Source: Betaproteobacteria bacterium HGW-Betaproteobacteria-7
Lineage (GTDB): Bacteria > Pseudomonadota > Gammaproteobacteria > Burkholderiales > Rhodocyclaceae
NCBI GenBank assembly: GCA_002840765.1
Contig: PHCE01000007.1
Coordinates: 62,001-126,000 of the forward strand
DNA: 64,000 bases
Direction of reading: 5' to 3'
The notes below the pieces were generated by a model. That model saw only the letters and a program-made list of their open reading frames with translations, did no database searches and was not told the DNA's origin. Shown in pieces: positions 18,156 to 26,936 of the stretch; positions within the stretch are counted from its first letter, which is position 1; every line of letters begins with the position of its first letter. Position numbers and translations under genes: made by a program.

Positions 18156-19033
18156 TCAGGCAACTTTCTTTTCAATCTGGGCCAGCACTTCGGCCGCCCA
18201 TTCCTTGGGCGCCATCGGGAAGCCGAGGCGGGCACGGGAGTCGAGGTAGGCTTGCGCGACGGCGCGGGCCAGGTTGCGGATGCGGCCGATGTAGGCAGCA
18301 CGCTCGGTCACCGAGATGGCGCCGCGGGCGTCGAGCAGGTTGAAGGTGTGTGCCGCCTTCAGCACCTGCTCGTAGGCCGGCAGCGCCAGCTGGGCCGTCA
18401 TCAGGTGCTGCGCCTGCTTCTCGTGCGCGGCAAACGCCGTAAACAGGAACTCTGCGTCGGAATGCTCGAAGTTGTAGGCCGACTGCTCGACTTCGTTCTG
18501 GTGATAGACGTCGCCGTAGGTCAGGCCTTCCGTCCAGGTCAGGTCGAAGACGTTCTCGACACCCTGCAGGTACATCGCCAGGCGCTCCAGGCCGTAGGTG
18601 ATTTCGCCGGTGATCGGCTTGCAGTCGATGCCGCCGACCTGCTGGAAGTAGGTGAATTGCGTCACTTCCATGCCGTTCATCCAGACTTCCGGACGTCGTT
18701 CTTCTTCAGGTCGAAGCCGAGCGCTTCGAGCGAGCCGAGATACAACTCCAGGATATTGTCCGGCGCCGGCTTCAGTACCACCTGGTACTGGTAGTAGTGC
18801 TGCATGCGGTTCGGGTTCTCGCCGTAGCGGCCGTCCTTGGGGCGGCGCGACGGCTGTACGTAGGCGGCTTTCCACGGCTCGGGGCCGATCGCCCGGAGGA
18901 AGGTGGCGGTATGGCTGGTGCCGGCGCCGACTTCCATGTCGTAGGGCTGGAGCAGGGCGCAGCCCTGGTCGCTCCAGTATTGCTGCAGACGCAGGATGAT
19001 TTGTTGAAACGTGGGTTTCTTGCTGGTCGTCAT
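18156..19033 (-). pseudogene. glyQ: Glycyl-tRNA synthetase alpha subunit, frameshifted by an internal deletion
   Basis: The two halves of GlyQ are in different frames. The first frame runs from the ATG at 19033 ([20 protein letters not shown]) through [12 protein letters not shown] to LKKNDVR. The second continues with [20 protein letters not shown] to the end. The family has about 18 residues between these points (the FVED...ENPTLGAWGLGW block), so about 55 bases are missing at the junction near 18689/18690. Adding 55 to the 878 bases gives 933, exactly 310 codons plus stop. GlyQ is normally essential, so this is either an assembly/sequencing error or a true lesion needing another glycyl-tRNA synthetase. 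As written it would end three codons past the junction. Confidence 0.9.
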
Positions 19034-19182
19034 CGGACGCACTCGGAATGGCGGAAAGCCTTGAATTTTACTAGCTTTCGCCATGATCCGGCAGGCGCCT
19101 GCCGAGCCGGCGCTGGCAGGCGGTTTGCCCGGTTTGCTGTTGTTGCGACGCAACGTAATTGGCCTTGTGGTTTGGCTGTGGA

Positions 19183-19211
19183 TTGACAAAGTCCAATTGA
19201 ATCAATAAAAT
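19183..19211 (+). promoter_or_regulatory. Sigma70 promoter of the lytic transglycosylase gene
   Basis: TTGACA (19183-19188), 17-base spacer, TAAAAT (19206-19211): a near-consensus promoter. Transcription would begin near 19218, giving a 5' untranslated leader of about 150 bases before the ATG at 19372. Confidence 0.8.
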
Positions 19212-19219
19212 GCATTTCA

Positions 19220-19349
19220 TGTTGCGGTGCAACATCGGTTCCCGGCTCCGCCTACGGCGTAGTGACAAGGGATTCCGGCCCGTCCTTCCCTTTGGCCGCC
19301 GATGTCGTATCCCCTGTAACCGTTCGCCGACGTCGCAGTCTTTCGTCGG
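19220..19349 (+). ncRNA. Structured 5' leader RNA of unknown class
   Basis: The leader can form a three-way junction: closing stem ACATCGG (19232-19238) with CCGATGT (19299-19305), enclosing hairpin CGCC/GGCG (19249-19252 with 19256-19259) and hairpin AAGGGA/TCCCTT (19267-19272 with 19287-19292). The closing stem shares bases with an alternative hairpin TGTTGC-GGT-GCAACA (19220-19234), so the two are mutually exclusive. A further stem CCGACG/CGTCGG (19327-19332 with 19344-19349) sits just before the Shine-Dalgarno. This looks like a cis-regulatory element; I do not recognise it as a known riboswitch. Confidence 0.45.
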
Positions 19350-19371
19350 TGGCAACTGTGAAGGAGGTCGC

Positions 19372-20058
19372 ATGTTCGCTACGACTATTCTTGCCCCCGC
19401 TTTGCAGCGGGTTTCCCTTTTGATCGGTGATCTGTTCCGCAAGTCACTGATGGTCGCCGGCCTGATCCTGGTCATTGGCTTGATCGGCCTGCAAACCGGC
19501 CATAGTGGCCTGACCGATACGCTGAAACTCCTGGTTTCTCCGGTCGAGGCATCGATTGTTGAAGAACCCGCAATGCCGTCCGAAGTCGTCGATACGACGG
19601 CCCTGACGCCGCGCATGCAGGGGGCTCTCAACTTCGTCTCACGGCGCTATCGCGTTGCCAGCGATGCCCTGCTGCCGGTTTTCGCCACTGCCCAGGCGGT
19701 TGGCCGTGATCTGCATCTTGACCCGTTGCTGATCATCGCCGTGATCGGCGTTGAGTCCGGCTTCAATCCCTTTTCCCAGAGCGGTTATGGCGCCCAGGGC
19801 TTGATGCAGGTGGTGCCACGCTTCCACACCGACAAGCTGCCGGAAGAGGCCGATCCCTCGGCTTTCCTCGACCCGCAGATCAATGTTCAGGTCGGCGCCC
19901 GCGTGCTGCGTGATTCGATCAATCGTATGGGTGGCCTGGAAGAGGGCCTGCAGCAGTTCGGCGGCGCGCTCAGCGATCCGGATCGCCGCTACGCCAACAA
20001 GGTGCTGGCCGAGAAGCAGCGTCTGGAACAGGCAGCCCTGCGTCTGCGGACAACCTGA
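19372..20058 (+). CDS. Membrane-anchored lytic transglycosylase (SLT family)
   Basis: Peptidoglycan-cleaving SLT-domain protein of 228 residues. The start is the ATG after AAGGAGG (19361-19367). A single TM segment (about 25-42, SLMVAGLILVIGLIGLQTG) anchors it in the inner membrane. The catalytic domain has the SLT signature: the catalytic Glu in AVIGVESGFNPFSQSG, then YGAQGLMQVVP, and later GARVLRDSINR. The C-terminus has the usual helical SDPDRRYANKVLAEK. It cuts glycan strands to 1,6-anhydro ends in growth or turnover. The long structured leader suggests post-transcriptional control. Confidence 0.88.
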   Translation: MFATTILAPALQRVSLLIGDLFRKSLMVAGLILVIGLIGLQTGHSGLTDTLKLLVSPVEASIVEEPAMPSEVVDTTALTPRMQGALNFVSRRYRVASDALLPVFATAQAVGRDLHLDPLLIIAVIGVESGFNPFSQSGYGAQGLMQVVPRFHTDKLPEEADPSAFLDPQINVQVGARVLRDSINRMGGLEEGLQQFGGALSDPDRRYANKVLAEKQRLEQAALRLRTT

Positions 20059-20084
20059 GGCAGGAGCAGGCGCTTTTTTGGCAG

Positions 20085-20105
20085 GATATTGCGATGTAAT
20101 ATCGC
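20085..20105. repeat. Overlapping inverted repeats before the YiiX-type gene
   Basis: GATATT (20085-20090) pairs with AATATC (20098-20103), and GCGAT (20091-20095) pairs with ATCGC (20101-20105). The two dyads overlap and exclude each other. The site is 27 bases before the ATG at 20132 and could be an operator or an RNA switch element; no protein can be assigned. Confidence 0.35.
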
Positions 20106-20131
20106 GCCACTATTGTTTCTTGGGGCGCCCG

Positions 20132-21631
20132 ATGAAGAAGCTGCTTTCCTCCTGCCTGCTGTGCGGGGCGCTGGCCCTGCCGGCTTGGGCCGATGAACCC
20201 ATCGCCCAGACCGCCGGCGGCAATGTCTGCGCGGGGGCCGCACAAAGCGATTTCTCGACTGTCGGCATGGCGTTCCAGGTCAGGGCTTTCCAGGTATTGA
20301 CCGAGGAGGCGCTCAGTCTGCGCGCGCAGGGGATTGCCTTCCTGGCCGATCTGAAAGCCGCCGATGTCCGCGGTGAGCCCTTGTCCGGCGGCAATCTGCG
20401 TCGCCTGAACCAGGGCGCGGCGGTACTGCTGGAACAACGCCGGGCGCTGCTGGCGCTGGCCACTCGCTACGAATGCTGGCTCGACCTGCCAGTGCCTGCA
20501 GACGAGGCAGCCGCCCGGGTCCAGGCTACGGGCATCGCCATGTCGCTGGCGGCGGCGCTGATTCTCTACGACAACTACCTGACGGCAGTCGGCCTCTACC
20601 GGGCGACACCCTCGCTACGCCAGCACCTGAACCGCAAGGACACCGGCTTTGCCATTCCGCACGGCGAACTGACACGTATCTCGGCGTCCTTCGCTTCGGC
20701 GGTCAATCGCTCGCGGGTGCGCCGGGGGCTGGCCTGGCATGAGAAGAATGGGGGTCAGCTGGCCGATTCGAGCAACGCGGATGAGCGTTACGTTGCCGCC
20801 CTGATCGCCCAGAGCCCGTCCTACAACATGGTGCGCCGGGTCCGCCCGGTCGGCTATGCGGAAAACCTGATGGGGTTCTTCGGTGTGCTGTCGATCGATA
20901 CGCTGAACCAGTTGAAAAACGAGGGCATCAACTTCTACAGCATGCTCTTCGGCAATGCCGTCGGTCTGGTCGAGTCGCGGCGCGGCAAGCTCGATGCGCA
21001 GCCGCAGGTGATCGAGAAAGTCGCCGGGGCGGTGCAGGCCGGCGACATCCTGCTCGAGAAGACGCCCTTTCGCCTGACCGACGCCTTCATTCCTGGTCAC
21101 TGGGGCCATGCCGCGGTCTGGGTCGGCAGTGAGGCCGAATTGCGCGAGCTGGGAATCTGGGAGCATCCGGTGGTCCGCCCGCATCAACGGCACATCCGCG
21201 AGGGGCGCGGAGTGATCGAGGCGCTACGGGGCGGCGTCAAGATGAATACGCTGGTCCAGTTCGTCAATGTCGATGATCTGGCTGTGCTGCGTCCGCGCAC
21301 AACGACGCCGGAGGAGCGGGTCGAGGTGGTGCTGCAGGCCCTGCGCCAGGTCGGCAAGGCCTACGATTTCAATTTCGACGTCGAGTCGACCGACCGCATC
21401 GTCTGTTCCGAACTGGTCTATCACGCCTACGGCGACATCCGCTGGCCGACCGCCCGGCATCTCGGGCGGTCCACGGTCAGTCCGGACAATATCGCTGTGC
21501 TCGCCACCGGTGACGGGCCGTTTGCCGTCACCCTGCTCTACCACGATGGCCGTGAGGTGAGCGGCGAGGCTCACCGTTTCATGGATACGCTGGTTCAGCG
21601 CGAGGTGGTCAAGCTCGCCCGCGGCGGCTAG
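20132..21631 (+). CDS. YiiX/YebB-type permuted papain-fold hydrolase, secreted
   Basis: Secreted protein of 499 residues with a signal peptide (MKKLLSSCLLCGALALPAWA, cleavage after WADE). The C-terminal third is a permuted NlpC/P60-like (YiiX/YaeF, C92-type) domain: VQAGDILLEKTPFR, catalytic His in GHWGHAAVWVGS and catalytic Cys in DRIVCSELVYHAYGDI. The first 300 residues are helical and have no recognisable fold. Members of this family cleave amide or thioester bonds of peptides or lipids; the target is unknown. Placed after a lytic transglycosylase, a cell-wall role is plausible. Its last 23 bases overlap the 3' end of lnt on the other strand. Confidence 0.75.
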   Translation: MKKLLSSCLLCGALALPAWADEPIAQTAGGNVCAGAAQSDFSTVGMAFQVRAFQVLTEEALSLRAQGIAFLADLKAADVRGEPLSGGNLRRLNQGAAVLLEQRRALLALATRYECWLDLPVPADEAAARVQATGIAMSLAAALILYDNYLTAVGLYRATPSLRQHLNRKDTGFAIPHGELTRISASFASAVNRSRVRRGLAWHEKNGGQLADSSNADERYVAALIAQSPSYNMVRRVRPVGYAENLMGFFGVLSIDTLNQLKNEGINFYSMLFGNAVGLVESRRGKLDAQPQVIEKVAGAVQAGDILLEKTPFRLTDAFIPGHWGHAAVWVGSEAELRELGIWEHPVVRPHQRHIREGRGVIEALRGGVKMNTLVQFVNVDDLAVLRPRTTTPEERVEVVLQALRQVGKAYDFNFDVESTDRIVCSELVYHAYGDIRWPTARHLGRSTVSPDNIAVLATGDGPFAVTLLYHDGREVSGEAHRFMDTLVQREVVKLARGG

Positions 21632-23075
21632 CCAGGCCGAGCAGCAGCGCGAGCAGCGCCAGCGCTGGCCCGTTGCCCAGGCGGGCGTAAGGCGTCAGGC
21701 CCTGATAGGCCGTTACCTCGGCCTGCAGCACGCCTTGGGTGAATGGCGGCAGGATGGCGGTGACCGCACCGTCCGGCGCGATCACCGCGGTCATGCCGGT
21801 ATTGGTCGCCCGCAGCATCGGTCGGCCGGTTTCGATGGCGCGCATGCGGGCGATCTGCAGATGCTGCGGCTGTGCCAGCGAGCGGCCGAACCAGGCGGTG
21901 TTCGACAGGTTGGCGAGAATGCCGGCCTGCGGCAGGGCGCCGATGATTTCCTCGCCGAAGGCATCCTCGTAGCAGATGTTGATCGCCACCTGGCGGCCGG
22001 CGACGTTCAGCGGCGCCTGCTTTTCCGGGCCGCGTTCAAACGACGACATCGGTATCGTGGCCAGTTGCATGAACCACGAGAAGCCGGGCGGGATGGTCTC
22101 GCCGAAGGGCACCAGATGCGTCTTGCTGTAAATCTGCAGCGGCGAACTGCCGATGCTCAGGGCGCTGTTCCAGTAGCGCTCGTTGTCGCCGGTCAGGGTG
22201 CCGAGGATCAGGTCGCCGCCGTGGCGGGCGACCGCCGCCTTCAGGGCCTCGATATAGGCCGGCGGCAGTTGATCGAAGAAGATCGGGATGGCGGTTTCCG
22301 GCAGCAGCGTCAGTTGCGCCGGATGGGCTTCGATCAGTTCGCGGTACAGGTTCAGCGTGCGGATCAGTGCGTCCGGGCGGAACTTCATTTCCTGCGGCAC
22401 ATTGCCCTGGATCAGCGCGACGCGAATCGGCTCGCCGTCAGGCGTCGTCCAAGCCACCTGGCGCAGGCCGAAGCCGGCAGCGAGGATGGCGACGATCACC
22501 ATCGCGCCGCGCCAGCGGCAGACGAGCACGGCGCCAACCAGAACGACCAGCAGCGACAGGCCATGCACACCGAGCAGCGGTGCGAAGCCGGACAGCGGAC
22601 TGGGCGGTGTCTGCGAGTAGCCGGCGGCCAGCCAGGGAAAGCCGGTGAAGATCCAGCTGCGCAGCCAGTCGCCGGCGGCAATCAGGATGGCGAAGAAGAC
22701 GGCCTGGCGCCAGTCGGTCGCCGGCTGCCAGCGCTTGAAGGCGGCCCCGGCGAGTAGCGGGAACAAGGCCATCACGGCGCAGAACAGGAAGGCGGCGATG
22801 CCGGCCAACCACCAGGGCATGCCGCCAAAGACCGAGAGGCTGACGTAGACCCAGGAAACGCCGCAGAGGAAGAAGCCGAGGCCGAAAGCGAGGCCGGTCA
22901 GCGCCGCCTGACGGACGCTGCTGGCGGCGCGCAGCAGCAGGAACAGGCCGAGCCAGACGAGCGGCGCCAGCCAGAACAGGTCGAACGGCGCGAAGGCCAG
23001 CACGCCGGCCGCGCCGAGCAGGGCGGCGAGGACGTAGCGGGCCGGGCGTCGCCTAGCCAGCAGGGTTTTCAGCAC
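21609..23075 (-). CDS. lnt: Apolipoprotein N-acyltransferase Lnt
   Basis: Inner-membrane enzyme that adds the third acyl chain to the N-terminal Cys of lipoproteins. The 488 residues show six to seven N-terminal TM helices and a periplasmic nitrilase-like domain with the triad Glu in LLPETAIPIF, Lys in YSKTHLVPFGE and Cys in INICYEDAFGEE. A last TM segment closes the protein. Start overlaps the corC end by 23 bases; it is the last gene of miaB-phoH-ybeY-corC-lnt, a standard proteobacterial order. Confidence 0.95.
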   Translation of the reverse strand: MLKTLLARRRPARYVLAALLGAAGVLAFAPFDLFWLAPLVWLGLFLLLRAASSVRQAALTGLAFGLGFFLCGVSWVYVSLSVFGGMPWWLAGIAAFLFCAVMALFPLLAGAAFKRWQPATDWRQAVFFAILIAAGDWLRSWIFTGFPWLAAGYSQTPPSPLSGFAPLLGVHGLSLLVVLVGAVLVCRWRGAMVIVAILAAGFGLRQVAWTTPDGEPIRVALIQGNVPQEMKFRPDALIRTLNLYRELIEAHPAQLTLLPETAIPIFFDQLPPAYIEALKAAVARHGGDLILGTLTGDNERYWNSALSIGSSPLQIYSKTHLVPFGETIPPGFSWFMQLATIPMSSFERGPEKQAPLNVAGRQVAINICYEDAFGEEIIGALPQAGILANLSNTAWFGRSLAQPQHLQIARMRAIETGRPMLRATNTGMTAVIAPDGAVTAILPPFTQGVLQAEVTAYQGLTPYARLGNGPALALLALLLGLASRRGRA

Positions 23076-23904
23076 CGGTCTCGGGTTTGGCTAGCGGGTC
23101 GACGAGCAGGGTGTATAGGCGGCGGCTGTCGGCGCGCAGGACCTGGAAGCGCATGCCGTCGATATCGACGCTCTCGTTGCGCTTCGGCACCCGGCCGAGG
23201 TGGCGCAAGATCAGGCCGCCGACGGTGTCGAACTCGTCGTCGGTGAAATGGGTCGAGAAGGCGATGTTGAAATCTTCGATCTCGGTGCGCGCCTTGACCC
23301 GGTAACGGCCGGCGGAGTCGAGGCGAATGTTGTCGTGCGCTTCGTCGAAGTCGTATTCGTCCTCAATGTCACCGACGATCTGCTCCAGCACATCCTCGAT
23401 GGTGACCAGGCCGGCGACGCTGCCGTATTCATTGACGACGATGGCCATATGGTTGCGCGAGACGCGGAATTCGCGCAGCAGCACGTTCAGGCGCTTCGAT
23501 TCGGGAATGAAGACAGCGGGACGCAGCCACTCGCGCAGCGTGAAGTTCTTATCGGTGTGGATGTGCAGCAGGTCCTTGGCCAACAGGATGCCGAGTACGT
23601 TGTCGCGGTCGCCGTCGATGACCGGGAAGCGTGAGTGGCCGCTATCGATGACGTGCGGCAGGATTTCGTCGAGCGGATCGTCGACATTGATGACACCCAT
23701 TTTGGCGCGCGGAACCATGACGTCAGTGACCCGGGTTTCCGAAGCGGCGAGGGCGCCTTCGATGATGGTCAGCGCATCGGCATCCATCAGGCTGCGCTCG
23801 TAGGCGCTATAGAGAATCTGTATCAGCTGCTGGCGATCCTCGGGTTCGCGCAGTAGCAGGGAAGTCAGGCGTTCGATGAAACCGGGTTTACTGTCACTAT
23901 CCAT
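23053..23904 (-). CDS. corC: CorC/HlyC family CBS-domain protein
   Basis: Cytosolic CBS-pair protein of 283 residues with the C-terminal CorC_HlyC domain. Visible are VTDVMVPRAKMGVIN opening the first CBS motif, LLREFRVSRNHMAIVVNEYGSVAGLVTIEDVLEQIVGDIEDEYD of the second (read here as blocks), and the terminal FDTVGGLILRHLGRVPKRNESV. The family is linked to divalent metal efflux and, in this operon context, to lnt. It lies 5 bases after ybeY. Confidence 0.92.
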   Translation of the reverse strand: MDSDSKPGFIERLTSLLLREPEDRQQLIQILYSAYERSLMDADALTIIEGALAASETRVTDVMVPRAKMGVINVDDPLDEILPHVIDSGHSRFPVIDGDRDNVLGILLAKDLLHIHTDKNFTLREWLRPAVFIPESKRLNVLLREFRVSRNHMAIVVNEYGSVAGLVTIEDVLEQIVGDIEDEYDFDEAHDNIRLDSAGRYRVKARTEIEDFNIAFSTHFTDDEFDTVGGLILRHLGRVPKRNESVDIDGMRFQVLRADSRRLYTLLVDPLAKPETGAENPAG

Positions 23905-23909
23905 GATGT

Positions 23910-24356
23910 TTAGACCGCATAGGGGTCTGGATAACCCAGCGCGGCGAGAATCTCCCTTTCTTCGTCTTCCATGGTCTGGGCATCTTCGTCATTGTCATGA
24001 TCCCAGCCTTGCAAATGCAGCATACCATGCACCGTCAGATGGGCGTAATGCGCCGCCAGCGGCTTGTTCTGCTCGGCCGCCTCCTTGGCCACGACGCTTG
24101 GGCAGATGACCAGATCGCCCAGCACCACCGGCGCAGTCTCGTAGGGAAAGGACAGCACGTTGGTCGCGTAGTCCTTGCCGCGGTATTCGTTGTTCAGCGC
24201 CTGGCCTTCGTCGGCGTCGACCAGGCGGATGGCGATCTCGCCGCCGCCGACCAGCGCGGCGCGGGCCCAACGGACGAAATCCGCCCGCAACGGTAAGCCC
24301 TCGCGGTTACAGGCATATTGCACGGACAGGTTAAGTCGGTTGCTGGCGCTTTTCAT
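23910..24356 (-). CDS. ybeY: Endoribonuclease YbeY
   Basis: Metal-dependent RNase for 16S rRNA 3' maturation and 70S quality control. The 148 residues hold the signature [14 protein letters not shown] with its three His ligands, and the upstream [14 protein letters not shown] block. Start at the ATG giving [15 protein letters not shown]; it overlaps the phoH 3' end by 26 bases, which indicates translational coupling. Confidence 0.95.
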   Translation of the reverse strand: MKSASNRLNLSVQYACNREGLPLRADFVRWARAALVGGGEIAIRLVDADEGQALNNEYRGKDYATNVLSFPYETAPVVLGDLVICPSVVAKEAAEQNKPLAAHYAHLTVHGMLHLQGWDHDNDEDAQTMEDEEREILAALGYPDPYAV

Positions 24357-25365
24357 AGGCTTCGACGATGCGGGCGACCAGCGGGTGGCGCACCACATCC
24401 TCCTTCTTGAAGTGGGTAAAAGCCAGGCCGCGGACGCCGTCGAGGATTTCCATGGCTTCCTTGAGGCCGCTCTTGTGCCCCTTGGGCAGGTCAATCTGGG
24501 TGATGTCGCCAGTGACCACTGCCTTGGCGCCGATGCCGATGCGGGTCAGGAACATCTTCATCTGTTCCGGCGTGGTGTTCTGCGCTTCGTCGAGGATGAT
24601 GAAGGCGTGGTTCAGCGTCCGGCCGCGCATGAAGGCCAGCGGCGCGATCTCGATGGCGTGCTTCTCGTAGAGCTTGCTGACCCGGTCGTGGCCCATCAGG
24701 TCGTAGAGCGCGTCGTACAGCGGGCGCAGGTAGGGGTCAATCTTCTGCGTCAGGTCGCCGGGCAGGAAGCCGAGCCGTTCGCCGGCCTCGACCGCCGGCC
24801 GGGTCAGGATGATGCGTTCGACCAGATCGCGCTCGAAGGCATCGACGGCGGAGGCGACGGCGAGATAGGTCTTGCCGGTGCCGGCCGGACCGATACCGAA
24901 AGTGATGTCGTGCTCCTGGATCGCCTTCAGATAGGCGACCTGGCGCGGCGTGCGGCCATGCAGTTCGGTCTTGCGGGTGATCAGCTGCGGGCCGTCGGTC
25001 AGGCCGTTGCCGGCATTGACGCGGCGCACCGGGGCATTGGTCAGCTCGATCAGGCCGAGCTGGATTTCATCGACCGACAGCGGCGCCCGCGCCATGCCAT
25101 AGAAGTGGCGCAGCGCGTCGGCCGTCAGCTGGGCTTTCTCGCCGGTGATCGAGAAGCGCTCGTTGCGCCGGCGGATGACGACATCGAAGCCGGTCTCGAT
25201 CTGCCGGATGTTCTCGTCCAGCGGCCCGCACAGGTTGGCCAGCAAGGTGTTGTCGACCGGGGCGAGAGCGAAGTCGACCGGTCGGCTCTTCGGCGCTGCC
25301 TTAGTCTTCGCGGATGACAATTTCGCCTCGCAGGCTGTGCGGCAGGGCCGAGGTGATGCGGACAT
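24331..25365 (-). CDS. phoH: PhoH-like ATPase
   Basis: Cytosolic P-loop ATPase with Walker [13 protein letters not shown] and Walker B-like [15 protein letters not shown]. It ends AYEKRQQPT. Family members are linked to RNA metabolism and sit next to ybeY. The ATG at 25365 gives 344 residues and overlaps miaB by 65 bases; a TTG at 25320 (KLSSAKTK region) would shorten the overlap and is an alternative start. No unusual feature otherwise. Confidence 0.92.
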   Translation of the reverse strand: MSASPRPCRTACEAKLSSAKTKAAPKSRPVDFALAPVDNTLLANLCGPLDENIRQIETGFDVVIRRRNERFSITGEKAQLTADALRHFYGMARAPLSVDEIQLGLIELTNAPVRRVNAGNGLTDGPQLITRKTELHGRTPRQVAYLKAIQEHDITFGIGPAGTGKTYLAVASAVDAFERDLVERIILTRPAVEAGERLGFLPGDLTQKIDPYLRPLYDALYDLMGHDRVSKLYEKHAIEIAPLAFMRGRTLNHAFIILDEAQNTTPEQMKMFLTRIGIGAKAVVTGDITQIDLPKGHKSGLKEAMEILDGVRGLAFTHFKKEDVVRHPLVARIVEAYEKRQQPT

Positions 25366-26638
25366 CGACGAAGGTGTTGATCAGCCGCGGGTTGCCGACG
25401 AAATTGACGATGCGGTTGTTGTCGGTGCGCCCGGCCAGTTCGTGTGCGTCCTTCTTCGACAGGCTTTCGACCAGCACGCGCTGGGTGCTGCCGACCATCG
25501 CCTGGCTGATCACTTGGGCCTGTTCGTCGATGCGCTTCTGCAGACGGCTCAGGCGGGCGGACTTGACCTCGGCCGGCGTGTCATCGGCCAGTTCCAGCGC
25601 CGGCGTGCCGGGACGCGGGCTGTAGACGAAGGAGAAGGAGGCGTCGAAGCCGACGTCGTCGATCAGCTTCATGGTCTTCTCGAAATCTTCGTCCGTCTCG
25701 CCGGGGAAGCCGATGATGAAGTCGGTGGACAGCGAGATGTCAGGCCGCGCGGCGCGCAGCTTGCGGACGATGGACTTGTATTCGAGCGTCGTGTAGCCGC
25801 GCTTCATCGCTGCCAGTACGCGGTCGGAGCCGGCCTGCACCGGCAGGTGCAGGTGCGAGACCAGCTTCGGCTGCGTGGCGTAGGTGTCGATCAGGCGCTG
25901 GCTCATCTCGCGCGGATGCGAGGTGGTGTAGCGGATGCGCTCGATGCCCGGCACTTCGGCGAGGTACTCGATCAACATCGCCAGGTCGGCCTTCTCTTCG
26001 CTGCCGTCCAGGTCACCGCGATAGGCATTGACGTTCTGGCCGAGCAGCGTCACTTCGCCGACGCCTTGCGCGGCGAGGTCGGCGACCTCGGTCAGTACGT
26101 CGGTGAACGGCCGCGATACTTCGCCGCCGCGGGTATAGGGCACGATGCAGAAGGTGCAGAACTTGGAGCAGCCTTCCATGATCGAGACGAAGGCCGAAGC
26201 GCCTTTGACGTCGGCCGGCGGCATCGAGTCGAACTTCTCGATTTCCGGGAAGGAGACGTCCACCGCTGCCTTGCCGCCCGCCTTGCGCTCGGCAATCAAT
26301 TGCGGCAACCGGTGCAGCGTCTGCGGGCCGAAAACGACATCGACGTAGGGGGCGCGAGCAACGATCGCGGCACCTTCCTGGCTGGCGACACAGCCACCGA
26401 CGCCGATCACCAGATCCGGGTTGAGCTTTTTCAGGTGCTTGATCCGGCCGAGGTCGTGGAACACCTTCTCCTGCGCCTTTTCGCGCACCGAGCAGGTGTT
26501 GAACAGGATGATGTCGGCTTCCTCGGGATTGTCGGTCTTGACGATCGCTTCGGAGGCATTGAGCACGTCGGCCATCTTGTCCGAATCGTACTCATTCATC
26601 TGGCACCCGAAAGTGCGGATGAACAGTTTCTTGGGCAT
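25301..26638 (-). CDS. miaB: tRNA-2-methylthio-N6-dimethylallyladenosine synthase MiaB
   Basis: Radical-SAM methylthiotransferase that converts i6A37 to ms2i6A37 in tRNAs. The 445 residues show the N-terminal second-cluster cysteines ([28 protein letters not shown]), the radical-SAM CxxxCxxC in [15 protein letters not shown], and a C-terminal TRAM domain with [13 protein letters not shown] and [11 protein letters not shown]. It is the first gene of the five-gene minus-strand operon ending with lnt. Confidence 0.97.
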   Translation of the reverse strand: MPKKLFIRTFGCQMNEYDSDKMADVLNASEAIVKTDNPEEADIILFNTCSVREKAQEKVFHDLGRIKHLKKLNPDLVIGVGGCVASQEGAAIVARAPYVDVVFGPQTLHRLPQLIAERKAGGKAAVDVSFPEIEKFDSMPPADVKGASAFVSIMEGCSKFCTFCIVPYTRGGEVSRPFTDVLTEVADLAAQGVGEVTLLGQNVNAYRGDLDGSEEKADLAMLIEYLAEVPGIERIRYTTSHPREMSQRLIDTYATQPKLVSHLHLPVQAGSDRVLAAMKRGYTTLEYKSIVRKLRAARPDISLSTDFIIGFPGETDEDFEKTMKLIDDVGFDASFSFVYSPRPGTPALELADDTPAEVKSARLSRLQKRIDEQAQVISQAMVGSTQRVLVESLSKKDAHELAGRTDNNRIVNFVGNPRLINTFVDVRITSALPHSLRGEIVIRED

Positions 26639-26708
26639 GGGGTAACTTTGTCGAACGGTGGCGTCGTTGGACAGCCGGACTGCGGAAAAGTCGCCGATTA
26701 TAACGCGG

Positions 26709-26738
26709 TTGACCGTCTCGCCGACCGTCCTCTATAAT
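26709..26738 (+). promoter_or_regulatory. Sigma70 promoter of the tRNA-Met gene
   Basis: TTGACC (26709-26714), 18-base spacer, perfect TATAAT (26733-26738), 16 bases before the tRNA 5' end. The start of transcription falls just ahead of the mature tRNA. Confidence 0.85.
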
Positions 26739-26754
26739 CCGCGCCCTCTAGCGT

Positions 26755-26831
26755 GGTGATGTAGCTCAGACGGTTAGAGCGATGGATTCATAACCCATAG
26801 GTCGGCAGTTCGATTCTGCCCATCACCACCA
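26755..26831 (+). tRNA. tRNA-Met (CAT anticodon)
   Basis: A 77-base tRNA with acceptor stem GGTGATG / CATCACC, discriminator A and an encoded CCA (26829-26831). The anticodon CAT is at 26789-26791 in loop TTCATAA. The T-arm is GGCAG-TTCGATT-CTGCC. The first acceptor pair G-C and an unremarkable anticodon stem favour elongator Met rather than initiator, which has a mismatched first pair and three G-C pairs in the anticodon stem. A lysidine-modified Ile tRNA with CAT cannot be excluded by eye. Confidence 0.92.
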
Positions 26832-26936
26832 CTTTTCACCTGTTGGCTCCCGTGTCGAAACCGGCACCGTCTGCCGAGCCATGGGTGACAGGCGAACCAA
26901 GCCCCTTCCCCGCGCCGGATGTCGACTGGATGCACG

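Larger units (their letters stand above)
19034..19371. other. Divergent intergenic region between glyQ and the transglycosylase gene
   Basis: These 338 bases separate the divergent glyQ and lytic transglycosylase genes. They hold the strong plus-strand promoter at 19183-19211, a structured leader and the ribosome-binding site AAGGAGG at 19361-19367. I do not see an equally clear promoter for glyQ on the minus strand. An in-frame ATG at 19219 lies almost at the predicted transcription start, so a leaderless longer product is conceivable but lacks any signal-peptide character. Confidence 0.6.

Noticed and set aside
19219..19371. Upstream in-frame ATG giving the lytic transglycosylase a 51-residue N-terminal extension
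   Set aside because: The extension has no signal or domain character and would require leaderless translation, while AAGGAGG precedes the inner ATG at 19372.
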